Part shown: positions 32,001 through 41,142 of the stretch, one piece after another
Position numbering within the stretch: position 1 is the first letter of the stretch
Layout of the letters: each line of letters begins with the position of its first letter
Assembly: GCA_018806915.1 (NCBI GenBank)
Contig: JAGKQI010000049.1
Location: forward strand, 496,001 to 560,000
Origin: Phytophthora colocasiae
Lineage: Eukaryota > Oomycota > Peronosporomycetes > Peronosporales > Peronosporaceae
Direction: 5' to 3'
DNA: 64,000 nucleotides
The notes under the pieces: generated by a model
The model's input: only the letters and a program-made list of their open reading frames with translations
The model's database searches: none
What the model was told of the DNA's origin: nothing
Program-made: the position numbers and the translations under genes

Positions 32001-32139
32001 GCTCATGATGGAGAAAGATCCACTCAAGCGGATAACACCGAAGGAGGTGCTGGAGCACCCATTCCTATATGATGCAAACGTTGCATTGGACGATCTCTTC
32101 CGGGAACAAGAAGCTATTAACCCGACGCGATTGTTATAG
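29081..32139 (+). CDS. Protein kinase with B-box, CCHC knuckle and PH domain
   Basis: Six exons join in frame: 29081-29416, 29482-29732, 29827-31509, 31572-31643, 31702-31933 and 31996-32139, giving about 905 residues. A B-box-type zinc finger lies at about 69-106 (CVYCELH, CHDAYC, H spacing). A single CCHC knuckle follows at about 314-326 (CANCNGNHITVDC). A PH domain is at about 486-579 (GWVHLKVPGRQWCKRF to WKEMITRAM). The kinase domain runs from about 602 to 890: GKGRFSIV, CALKIIEK lysine, HRDVKLSN, VADFGMAAF across exon 4, and GTPGFVAPE across exon 5. All catalytic residues are present, so an active Ser/Thr kinase recruited to phosphoinositide membranes is plausible. The B-box and knuckle suggest protein or RNA contacts. 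The layout is unusual. Confidence 0.85.
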
Positions 32140-33221
32140 GTTCTGGACACAAAACGAAGGTGTTTTTCATTTAATTTCGTGCCTTCTTCGCTATTGATCA
32201 AGATTCGAGACGGGAGCGTACGTATAATATACTTATCCTTTGAAAAGTTAGGTGCATTATGTTGACCTGTTGAGGTACGCATCCAAGGGGAAGGACAGAT
32301 ATCGCGCAGTTTCCTGGACGAAGCGAGCGTCAGCAAGACAGCGGAACTTGATGTTGTCGAGTACATGAGGTGGCGTCGTGCGTTGGAAGAGCTGCATTCG
32401 TACCAGAGTTGCGAGCTGCATGATAATAACAAGGTTAGTATCTCAGATCACCTACACGTAGAACAGTGCTAAACTTACGTGAGTGAAAACTTCTTCGCGA
32501 GTTTCAGAGGAACGAGATTCGTCGATATACGAGTTCCCAGCCTCATCTTCGACGCGAAGGTTAAGGTAGATGGCTAAAAGGCGCTGCAGCGTGAAGATCC
32601 GAGGGCCAATGAGCAATTGACTAATCTGCTGTTTCTTGTTGCTCGACGTCTTTGCAGTCTCTCCTTCAGGATTCTTCTTGGCTCGCTTCTTGCGACGTTG
32701 TCCTCCAGAGGATGACAAGAAGCGCACATCCGTTTCTTGAGGGTTAAATGACGCCAGATAGCCTGCAAGCACCAGCAGAAGGCAATTCCGGCTCAAGTTC
32801 GAGCATGATATGAGCTCGGACGGGTCGCCGACGCCGCTGTCCAGCTTGTGATAGCCGAAAAGGTGTCGTCGTCGTGTTTGCAGGAACGTCTGCACCAGGC
32901 CTTTGGTATCACGTTCGAGTTTATTCTTCATCTTGGAAGCTTGTGCATCGGCAACAGGAACCATGAAGAAATGATGGAACTCCGGTAGTAAATGCACCAC
33001 TGCAGCACGGAACTCGAGCCAATCTCCATCTGGAGCAGGTGGCAATAACCCATGTAAATGCACGAGCCACGTTCGGAACATCTCGTTCGCCTCCTTCATA
33101 TTCAACTGCTCCACTAAAATATCTGCCAGTTGTCCTGTATCAAGAAAACAACGAAGTCAACAACAATTCATCTCCTCAAATTGAAAAAAACAATCCTCTT
33201 GTATTGTACCTGGTTTGTAAG

Positions 33222-33226
33222 GTGGG
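33222..33226. repeat. Target site duplication, left copy (GTGGG)
   Basis: GTGGG directly precedes the lower-coordinate LTR and is repeated exactly at 38000-38004. A 5-bp duplication is standard for Ty1/copia integrases. Confidence 0.92.
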
Positions 33227-33355
33227 TATTGAATGTGTACGCTTTAGAAGGGAAAAGGAAAAGTGATTTACTATCAGTGCCGTACAGTCTCGCTGCGCAG
33301 AATTAACCCACGCGAGGTACCTTATCCACTACCGCTTACGACGTAACTTCCAACA
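33227..33355 (-). repeat. 3' LTR of the copia element
   Basis: The 129-bp repeat is identical to 37871-37999 by eye. Read on the minus strand it begins TGTTGGAAGT, the usual copia-type LTR start, and ends ATTCAATA rather than the canonical CA. At 129 bp it is very short for an LTR. Confidence 0.93.
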
Positions 33356-33364
33356 CTCCTTCCC
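33356..33364 (-). other. Polypurine tract of the copia element
   Basis: GGGAAGGAG on the minus strand directly abuts the 3' LTR, the place where plus-strand DNA synthesis is primed in LTR elements. Confidence 0.7.
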
Positions 33365-33381
33365 TGCGCAGTGAGGCTCTA

Positions 33382-36300
33382 TCACTCACCAGTTAACCCG
33401 ATCTTCTCTCGTAGTTGAAGTACTCGTTCTCCTGGAAGAGCCTTCGTCAGCAAGTCCGCTAACATATCGGCGGTTCCGACGTACGTGGGCAGAACGACAC
33501 CTCGCTCAGCGTAATCTCGCAAGAATTTGACCTTGATATCCACGTGCTTGGCCCTCCCCGAGCTTGCCTCGTTGGTGATCTGTTTCAGCGCTGCCTGGTT
33601 ATCCATCATCATCTCGATTGGCAGCTTTACCTTTAAGCCAATCTCTCCGAACAGCTCGCGTAAACCCAACACATTTTGGCCGCCAACAGATGCTGCGACA
33701 AACTCCGCTTCTGCAGTTGACAGCACGACAGCGGTTTGCTTCCTGCACTCCCAATCTATCGTCATTCCATTTACTTGGACTATGACGCCGCTGACAGATT
33801 TGCGATCTTGCACGTCTCCAGCAAAGTCTGCATCAGACCAGCAACACAAACGGACAATTTCTTTCGCGCCATCTTGCACATCATCCGTCAGGCGCAACTT
33901 CAAACCACGCGTTCCACTCAAATACCGTGCGATTCGCTTCGCTAGCTTCCAGTCTTGAGCAGTGGGAGCGTGAGTCTTTCGACTCGCGCGGTGAACAGCA
34001 AACGAAATGTCAGGTCTTGTGCCACGTGCGATCCACAGGAGACTCCCAACCAAGGCCTGAAAGTCCTTCACCGTCGGTTCTTTGCCATCGGGAGCCGACT
34101 TAATAGGCAGTAACTTCCCATCGTCGTCAAAGGGTGGATCGCCCGCTGCGATAGGCAGTCGAACGCTGTTGGCATTTTCTAAGCCATGCGCGATCAGCGT
34201 TTCCGTGATGGCATGCTCTTGGTCAATCGTATATCCACGCTCATCGTCGTAGCTGATCCTCATCCCGAGGAACATCGATGCTGGTCCCAAGTCCTTGAGT
34301 TCCAGGATTGCCATATCAGCAAAAAATGAGTCGACGCGCGGCGCCGAAGTAGCGGTGACCAGCAAATCGTCAACGTATGTCCCCACAACAGTTATTCCAC
34401 CAACGTCAGTCTTCACATAGACGCACGAATCGGACAAACATTGCCTGAATCCGACCTGAACAAGCGTTTTGTGCAGTAACACGCCACAGCCTTCCAGCTT
34501 GCTTAAGCCCATAAAGGCTTCTTCCGAGCAACAAGCCGAGTTCACTAACGTCTTTGACACCCAAAGCTGCTAGCTCAGCTGCCGTAAACTCCATTCCGTC
34601 GGGAATGTACAGGCAGATTTCTAAGCCTTCTTCCGTCGATGCCTTCACGAACGCATTCGGCACATCACCGTGCCTCGCTGGCACGCGCCAGATTCTTGCA
34701 AGTGCAAGCACAGCTTTTCCACTTGGCAGTTCCATCACCGCAGCAAATGTGAACAAGTAGTCAATACCGAACACTTGCTCATTTCCGCATGCTACGAGTC
34801 GAGCTTTGTAGCGCTGGATTTTGCCATTGCCATCCCGTTTCTTCTTATATACCCATTTCGAGTGTAGTCGAGCGGTACCCGGAGACACCTTCACAACTTT
34901 CCAAGTGTCGTTCGCTTCCAGAGAAGCAATTTCTTCCCGCTCCGCGGCCCGCCATTTCTCACTTTCCGCGCAACGTCTGGCAGCAGCAAAATTTGCTGGC
35001 TCCTTATCATCCGCATGAGTATCTTCCACATGTACAGCACTTGAGACCAGTGCTCCTTCCGACCCTCCGTCGTCATCTCCATCAGCTTCACGGCGTCGAA
35101 CAGATTTCTTCCTCACGCGCTGTGACCGACGTGGCTTGGTCTCTCCTTTAGAATTTCCAGTTTCAGGCGCATTCTTCTCCACGTCTTCCGTGACATTGCT
35201 CGCGCCAGGACTCGTTCTACCGTTGGCCATTTCTGCAAGTTCTTCAAGAATTAGTTGCTGTGAAATGCGGTCGCTGTCAGCCTGTTTCAACGTCTCGATG
35301 TCCTTTACATGGCGGGTCACCACAACCTTGTTGCTCTCCGGTAAGTATACTCGATACCCCTTTGTTTCGTCGCTTTTTCCGATCACAACTCCACGCTGAG
35401 AACGCTTTTGCAGATTCTTCTTGCTAGTGTCAACGAATACAGCGCAAGCAGATCCAAAAACCACAATGTCTTGCAAACTTGGCGCACGTCCCGAGAGCAC
35501 CTCCAGCGGCGACATTCGGTCATCGTTTGCACGGGTGGGACTGCGGTTCAATACATAGACCGCATATTCTGCCGCATCTCCCCAAAATGTCAGTGGCAAC
35601 TCGGAAGCAAACAGCATGCAGCGCACGATGTTCATCACCGTTCGGTGCATCCTCTCTGCTTTACCGTTGGCAGCTTGGTTCCTTGCCTCGCTCTTCTGAC
35701 GGGCCACTCCTGATTGCTTGCAAAACTCGTCCACGTTGTTGTATTCTGCACCTCCGTCAGTACGTAGGACACGAACCTTGCACCCAAATTGCTTCTCGAA
35801 CCAGGTCAGAAATTGTTCGAAGTATTTGGCGGCCTGATCCTTCGTCTTCGCCAAGAACACGCGGCAGTAATTGGACTTATGGTCCACGAAGTTCACCAAG
35901 TATCGATTTCCACGTCGGTCTCGGGGCGTAACAGGGCCTTTCAAGTCACTGCAAATCACCGCCCCCACACGATCAACTGGAGCATGCTCCCCAGTGTCTT
36001 TCGTCGGCTGTTGGGCACGCGTCTGCTTGCCTTCAGCACATACACGACAGTTGACCCGCTTGTGGCTAGTAATCTCAATCCCAGAGGCTGGGTCTTTCGC
36101 GATCCGCTCGATTGTATCAAATGCAAGATGTCCAAACCTCTCGTGAAAGCCGACCAGTATCCTTCTGAACAATTCGAGAGGTGAGATGGCGGTCTTCCTC
36201 CACCACCGCGCTCATCACAACTTCTTTCATCTGTTGCACAGAGCGCTGTCGACCACATTGCACTCTTGCTACCAGTACGTTGCTCTTGATATCCGCGTAG

Positions 36301-36737
36301 AACACCACTCGTGTAGGGTTGCCCTTCAATACTGCCACACAGCCATTGTGATCAGCCACCTTGCAGCCCATTTTCAGCAACAAGCAGTACGACATCAGGT
36401 TCCTGGCTAGCTTAGGTGCATAGTAGACGTTCCTCAGTGTGATCTCGGCCTGGACGCCGTCCACCATCGCTTTAAGCACAGCTGTTCCCTTCAGCGTCAC
36501 CTCAAGCTTTGTGCCATCGGGCTGAAAACTCTCCTCCGCGTCGTGGCATTCCGTGACGTCCCTGAGCATCGTCTTGTCGTTCACCATATGACGACTTGCA
36601 CCACTGTCCAATATCCAGTCGTCAGTCCCGAGGCCATGTTCCTGAACATTCAAAGACCATTTGATCTTACTCGTCACCACCATCGTTCTTGTGCTCTTTT
36701 TCAGGACAATCGCGCCGGATGTGGCCGACATTGCCAC
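33382..36737 (-). pseudogene. Copia pol polyprotein in three frames
   Basis: Segment one (36737-36117) holds the protease (WILDSGASRHMV). Segment two (36172-34406) holds the integrase, with HHCC zinc residues (FHERFGHL then CRVCAEGK), the catalytic Asp in SDLKGP, the second Asp in RTDGGAEY and the Glu in NGKAERMHR, followed by the first part of reverse transcriptase (LYGLKQAGRLWR). Segment three (34560-33382) holds the rest of reverse transcriptase with the YVDDL active site and an RNase H with WSDADFAGD and STAEAEFVA, ending near the 3' LTR. Each segment change needs a +1 shift. The first could be programmed as in Ty1; the second and third interrupt conserved domains and look like mutations. 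No nonsense codon was seen in the main segments. Confidence 0.85.
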
Positions 36738-37866
36738 ACTTGTAGCATTTCCTGCCAGTTGTGACGGTGCTGACTGTGTCCTTCCCGATCCCTTTGAACG
36801 TCTTGTCCTCGTCCTTCAGTGCTTGAGCCCACGCCACAAGCTCACTTGCCTGTTGCATTGGGTCTGGCCTCGTAGGGTCGTACTTCGCCATCATAGCGAT
36901 CTTCAAATCCGGGTCAGCGTACTTCACCACGTTTTCCAGCACCAAACTCGGCGACGCGTTGGTAGCCCCCATTAGCGCATTCAGGTAAAGGAAGTGGTCA
37001 TTCCATGTACGCGAGCTCTCCTTCCGGGCTGAAAACATCCTCATCGCCTGCTGATTGGAGATGTTCACACGGAACGCCGCATTCATTTGTTCCATCACGA
37101 ACCAAAGATTTGGCTGGGTAGCCCACCACCGCTGCACATGTTGATGGAAGTACTTTTCAGCTTTGCCTCGCAGATGCTCTGCGAACTTATTGACCTTCGC
37201 CCGTTCCGTCCAGCGATAGCGGTAGGCGATCTCGGCCATCTCAACCTGCTCAATGAACAGTAATGCCCACTGTTCAAAGCCAGATCCTAGACCTTTGTAG
37301 ACCTCGTTACCGTCGAATGCGCGTAGCGCTAGCTTAGCCTCTCTCGCAGGGGGGACGCGTGGTTCAGCTGCCATGACAGGCTCAGCATGTTGTTGCTGTG
37401 GCTGCTGCTGCGCGTGTGCTTGGACCGGGGGCGGGCGGTACGCTTGGTACTGTGGAACCCCGCGGTCCACTTCGTGGTCAAGATAGCCAGCACGCGCCCA
37501 TCCTCCAGGAGTCTGGACCCCCAGGCCCACATGTCCACCTCCAAGCTCGTCAACGTGCATTTGCCGCATCCCGAGGCTCCCGCCCTCCTCAATCGCTTGA
37601 CGGAAGACGCTTCGCCTCAGCGGTTGGTCAGGAGACACCGGCGCTCCCCGAGGCGTGACCGCCTTCTCCAGCATGTTCACCTTGGTGGTCAGCTGCCTCA
37701 GCAGCACCATCATATCCTCCATTCCGGGAGCGGCTTTTCCTTCATCAGGCGAGCTACCCCTTTCGTGGGCAGCAGGATCACCGCCACCAGTACCTGGCGC
37801 AACCTCTTTCGCAGGTAGCGGAGGTGTCTGTCGTGGCGAGACTTCGCCAGCGTCCTTGGAACTCAT
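36667..37866 (-). CDS. Copia gag protein
   Basis: The 399-residue ORF starts four bases after the 5' LTR. A Pro/Gln-rich N-terminal half precedes a helical capsid-like region (about 200-340). A C-terminal CCHC zinc knuckle (CYKCGNVGHIRRDC) serves as the nucleic-acid-binding motif of nucleocapsid. The ORF overlaps the protease frame by about 70 bp with a +1 offset. It is intact, so this copy could still supply capsid protein. Confidence 0.88.
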   Translation of the reverse strand: MSSKDAGEVSPRQTPPLPAKEVAPGTGGGDPAAHERGSSPDEGKAAPGMEDMMVLLRQLTTKVNMLEKAVTPRGAPVSPDQPLRRSVFRQAIEEGGSLGMRQMHVDELGGGHVGLGVQTPGGWARAGYLDHEVDRGVPQYQAYRPPPVQAHAQQQPQQQHAEPVMAAEPRVPPAREAKLALRAFDGNEVYKGLGSGFEQWALLFIEQVEMAEIAYRYRWTERAKVNKFAEHLRGKAEKYFHQHVQRWWATQPNLWFVMEQMNAAFRVNISNQQAMRMFSARKESSRTWNDHFLYLNALMGATNASPSLVLENVVKYADPDLKIAMMAKYDPTRPDPMQQASELVAWAQALKDEDKTFKGIGKDTVSTVTTGRKCYKCGNVGHIRRDCPEKEHKNDGGDE

Positions 37867-37870
37867 AACC
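37862..37870 (-). promoter_or_regulatory. tRNA primer-binding site overlapping the gag start
   Basis: GGTTATGAG on the minus strand follows the 5' LTR directly. It is complementary to CUCAUAACC, the anticodon stem-loop of eukaryotic initiator tRNA-Met. Drosophila copia uses the same internal tRNA region. The ATG within the site (37866-37864) is the gag start codon. Confidence 0.7.
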
Positions 37871-37999
37871 TATTGAATGTGTACGCTTTAGAAGGGAAAA
37901 GGAAAAGTGATTTACTATCAGTGCCGTACAGTCTCGCTGCGCAGAATTAACCCACGCGAGGTACCTTATCCACTACCGCTTACGACGTAACTTCCAACA
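37871..37999 (-). repeat. 5' LTR of the copia element
   Basis: This 129-bp copy is identical by eye to 33227-33355. As the 5' LTR it should hold the element's promoter. No TATA box or polyadenylation signal is obvious. Confidence 0.93.
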
Positions 38000-38004
38000 G
38001 TGGG
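38000..38004. repeat. Target site duplication, right copy (GTGGG)
   Basis: GTGGG directly follows the higher-coordinate LTR, matching 33222-33226. It is part of ORC5 exon 2 (reverse complement CCCAC). Confidence 0.92.
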
Positions 38005-38706
38005 AAGTGGACATACGCAGGGATAAACGGCATCACCAGTCGGTCAAAGTCCAGCGACATTCCTCTAGTGATCAGCAGCACACACGCTTCCCATGGTGGC
38101 GTCTCGGCAAACATCTAAACAATACAAGTGGAAATTTAGGAACTGCCACTTGCTATCCAATTTTCCGTCAAAACTTACATTCAAGTACGAGATCTGGTCA
38201 TTTATCGTGCAGATACACGTGATCAACGCACCCAATCCTCGATCCAGCAATTTATCCACGTGATCCAGCGCCAGATAGAGCACCCGTCGACTTGGTTCAT
38301 CGTCTTTTGCAACGTTCTGCATGAAAGTGTCGAGTGCCTTGAAAAACCCTAAAAAGTTGAGCGAGCTGAATTTCTCGTCATCTTCTTCGATTTTACCGTC
38401 ATTTTCTTCAGTCTCTTTAGCTCTAGTACCAACAGAAATGGTAACCTCCTCCGCTTCAGCCACCGTCGCACCGTCCTGCAATTGGGCCAATGTTTCACGG
38501 TAGAATTCCTTGGCAGAGTAGAGAGCTGTACAGTCCACGAGTGCATGAGGCGCTGAATGGCCATTCAAAGCCTGCGACACGCCCATGCTCTTGCCAGTGG
38601 AAGCGCCTCCATACACAATGATCAGCGGCGCTGGAGACTCGAAAGTTCCTGTGTGCAGCCCCGTTGAACGCGACAACTCCGCCAACGGAGCTTCTCGGCC
38701 GATCAT

Positions 38707-39163
38707 GGCAATTATTGTGGTGGTATTGATAGATTCCGTCTAAGTACGAATTCATCTTGCTGGCGATGTTGAGTGTGTTGATACAGGGACAACCAAAGGT
38801 GGGCTTGAAGAAGTTAAAGAACTTGCTTCGGCGTCTGATCCTAAGCGAGTTGTACACGTGAGGCAGCAACCGTGGCAGCAGAACAAGTTCAACACCTTGG
38901 GTAGTACACTTCTTCTTCCAAATACTACAAGTTGTAATATATATTACATTTATAAGGCTATAATAAACAACAAGTCAAAAATAAATTGATCTTATTAATA
39001 AAAACATAGATTTACAAAGGTAATAGGTTGTAGAAGTATCAATACTGTAGTTACAATCTTTGGTTCAACCGTCACGCCGGACTCAACTTCACTTCACAAA
39101 AAGGTGCCAAGTGCTCGTGTCCTTCTTCTTCTTCTTCTTCTTCTGCTTCTGCAACCGATTGCC
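38707..39163. other. Intergenic region between ORC5 and the SCP2 gene
   Basis: No gene is visible. It is AT-rich at 38930-39030, has a (CTT)n microsatellite at 39121-39141, and should contain both divergent promoters. No clear initiator motif was found. Confidence 0.4.
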
Positions 39164-40034
39164 ATGGCCCCGCGTGCTGCTGAGCTGTTTGACATGATGA
39201 GTGGTGCTGTGGATGAGGTGGGTCCATCTCTAGTGACGAAGGTGAAGGGCGTCATCAAGTTCGACATCTCCGGTGCCGGCGCGTGGCTCGTGGACCTTAA
39301 AAACGGCAAAGGCAGCGTTAAAACCGCTACAGCCAATGACAAGGCGGATCTAACGATCTCGTTATCTGAGGAGAATTTCCTCAAGATGATGGACAACAAG
39401 CTCAACCCGCAGCAGGTTGGTCTTCTGTAAAAATTCTGGGTGAAATGCTCAATTTTTTTAAAACAGAATGTTATGTAGGCGTTTATGAAGGGGCTGGTGA
39501 AGATTAAAGGCAACATGGGACTTGCCATGAAGCTCAATTTGGTGCTAGCGGCTACTCGCAACTACATGAAGAAGAAGGGCACTGGGGCCAAACCTGTTAC
39601 TGCTAAGGCAGCACCAGCAACTGGAGGACTCAACTCGAAGGAGATCTTCCGTCTATTGGGAGAAGTTGTGTCCAAGGACGGTGCTGCTATGGCCAAGAAG
39701 GTGAATGGCATCATCCAGTTCGACATTACGGGAGCTGGCAAGTGGAACTTGGACTTGAAGAGTGCCACACCTGCACTCACTGAAGGCGCCAAGAAGGCTG
39801 ACGTTACCATCACGGTCAGCGACGCCGACTTTGTTGCCATTGCCATGGGGAAACTCAATGCACAGCAGGTAAGAATGATCTTGAGGGGATGTCTGGTTGG
39901 AGATTGCACTCTGATGTTTGTATTGTGTGTTGTAGGCATTCATGAAGGGAAAACTCAAACTCAAGGGCAACATGACACTCGCTATGAAGCTGCCGGTCGT
40001 CTTCAACGCTCTCAAGCCGCAGTCTAAGCTATAG
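39164..40034 (+). CDS. Tandem SCP2 sterol-carrier domain protein
   Basis: Three exons (39164-39415, 39479-39868, 39936-40034) give 246 residues with two SCP2 domains in tandem. Each domain has the same landmarks: KVKGVIKFDISGAGAW / KVNGIIQFDITGAGKW, KADLTISLSEENF / KADVTITVSDADF, and AFMKG then IKGNMGLAMKL / AFMKG then LKGNMTLAMKL. Each domain is interrupted by an intron at the same phase-0 point, after NPQQ or NAQQ and before AFMKG. SCP2 folds bind sterols and other lipids and often work in peroxisomes. The C-terminus PQSKL is close to a PTS1 signal (SKL), which supports peroxisomal import. Oomycetes such as Phytophthora do not make sterols, so a lipid-carrier role is more likely than sterol synthesis. 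Confidence 0.9.
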
Positions 40035-40341
40035 AGCTGCTATCCACATCGTATCGACTGCAGATGAATGCAATCTTCTTACGATTGATCAAGTAATGAC
40101 AACTTCAGCTGCAAAAAACGACAAGTCGTAATCTCGTATCTTTTTGTGTGTCCAAAGCGTGAGATGTCAGCGATTATCTTGCAATCCCTCCTCACACTTC
40201 GGTTCTTAGTATACTATAATCGCTCGTTGCGTACGAGAAGAATATCAGGAGAACCTACTTGTCCTCCATCTCTCCCCAAACAAAGAGGAGTCGAGAAAGA
40301 CACTTCAACTATCAGAAGACGATGACGTCTATCTTGTGTGT

Positions 40342-40906
40342 CTACTGCTGCTTGGGCTTCGTGGTCTTCTTCTTGTTCACGACCGTTTCCCATCCGTCCT
40401 CAGCGTCCTTCTTCAACGCAGCAGCAGCAGCCTTCTTCTTCTCCTTCTCCTTGTCCGTGTCCACAGCAGGCTTGCCAGAGGAAGTGGCAGCCGCACGCTG
40501 CTTAGCCTTAGCGTTTTTCTTCTTCTGCTTGAGCTTCAGCTTACGCTTTTCCGCACGAATAGCTTCCTCCTCCTCGGAATCCGGACCATCCTATAACCAT
40601 AAAAATGAATTAATAAAAAAAAAGAAGATCTCTAAATATATAAAAAAAATTATAAGTACGTACGTCCACGAACTCCTCCAAGTTAATGTCTGCCGCATTC
40701 TCCTTATCTGCAGGGGCAGCAGTCGTCTTCTTCTTTCCCTTGCTCTTGTTTTTCTTCTTCTTAGGGGCCGTCGTGGCTTCCACAGGTGTCGATTTGCCTC
40801 CCAAAGCCTTCGCAGCCGTCAATCCAACAGCCGCAGCGACGAGAGCGCCACCCACAGCGATGCCTGTGGTCGGGTTCTGCTCCAACAGCGTCGTAATTGA
40901 GTCCAT
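40342..40906 (-). CDS. Small Lys-rich protein with an N-terminal membrane segment
   Basis: Two exons (40906-40664 and 40590-40342, intron GTACGT to TATAG) give 163 residues. After a short N-terminus comes a hydrophobic helix (GIAVGGALVAAAVGLTAA, about 15-32). The rest is Lys/Ala/Glu-rich and predicted disordered or helical, with KKKKNKSKGKKK and EKEKKKAAAALKK runs, and a DGWETVVNKKK end. The layout fits a single-pass ER or nuclear-envelope protein with a cytosolic basic tail, but no family is recognised. It is divergent from APC2, with 236 bp between the two start codons. Confidence 0.65.
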
Positions 40907-41142
40907 TTGTCTCTAGTTAAGCTAAACTCTGAGCTCTCAAGTCCAGGAGGGGCAGGTCCGAATGGCGAATGTCGTTGGATCGGTGAGCTCATCGTGAAAG
41001 CCACGTGGCCAGCTATAATTGTAAATATATTGAAAATATTTACATACCCCACATGACATATACAAGTACTCAGAAACTTTGTCATTCCTGGCCAGGACCA
41101 GGTGAAGATCGTTGATTGGTGGAAAAGCCGCAAGTTGCAGTC

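Larger units (their letters stand above)
33227..37999 (-). mobile_element. Ty1/copia LTR retrotransposon inserted in ORC5
   Basis: The 4,773-bp element has identical LTRs, a 5-bp target duplication, a primer-binding site, a purine tract and the copia gene order gag, protease, integrase, reverse transcriptase, RNase H on the minus strand, the same strand as ORC5. Identical LTRs mean a recent insertion, since they are identical when the element integrates. However, the pol reading is split into three frames, so this copy is probably not autonomous. Confidence 0.95.
32257..38706 (-). pseudogene. ORC5: Origin recognition complex subunit 5, split by a copia element
   Basis: Coding parts are 38706-38179 (exon 1), 38114-38000 plus 33221-33210 (exon 2, interrupted), 33134-32479 (exon 3) and 32415-32257 (exon 4). 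Introns are 64, 75 and 63 bp. Exon 1 holds the AAA+ N-terminus with Walker A GGASTGKS and Walker-B-like LYLALDHVDKL. Without the 4,773-bp insert and one 5-bp duplicate, exon 2 would run AYVHFPPYKP, a typical ORC5 motif. Exon 3 includes SNLSRNCLLLVLAGYLASFNP, and exon 4 ends in the ORC5-like C-terminus. The uninterrupted gene would give 489 residues. As it stands, translation enters the LTR and stops after six codons, giving about 220 residues without the C-terminal part. ORC5 is part of the origin-binding complex that loads MCM helicase. Confidence 0.88.
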
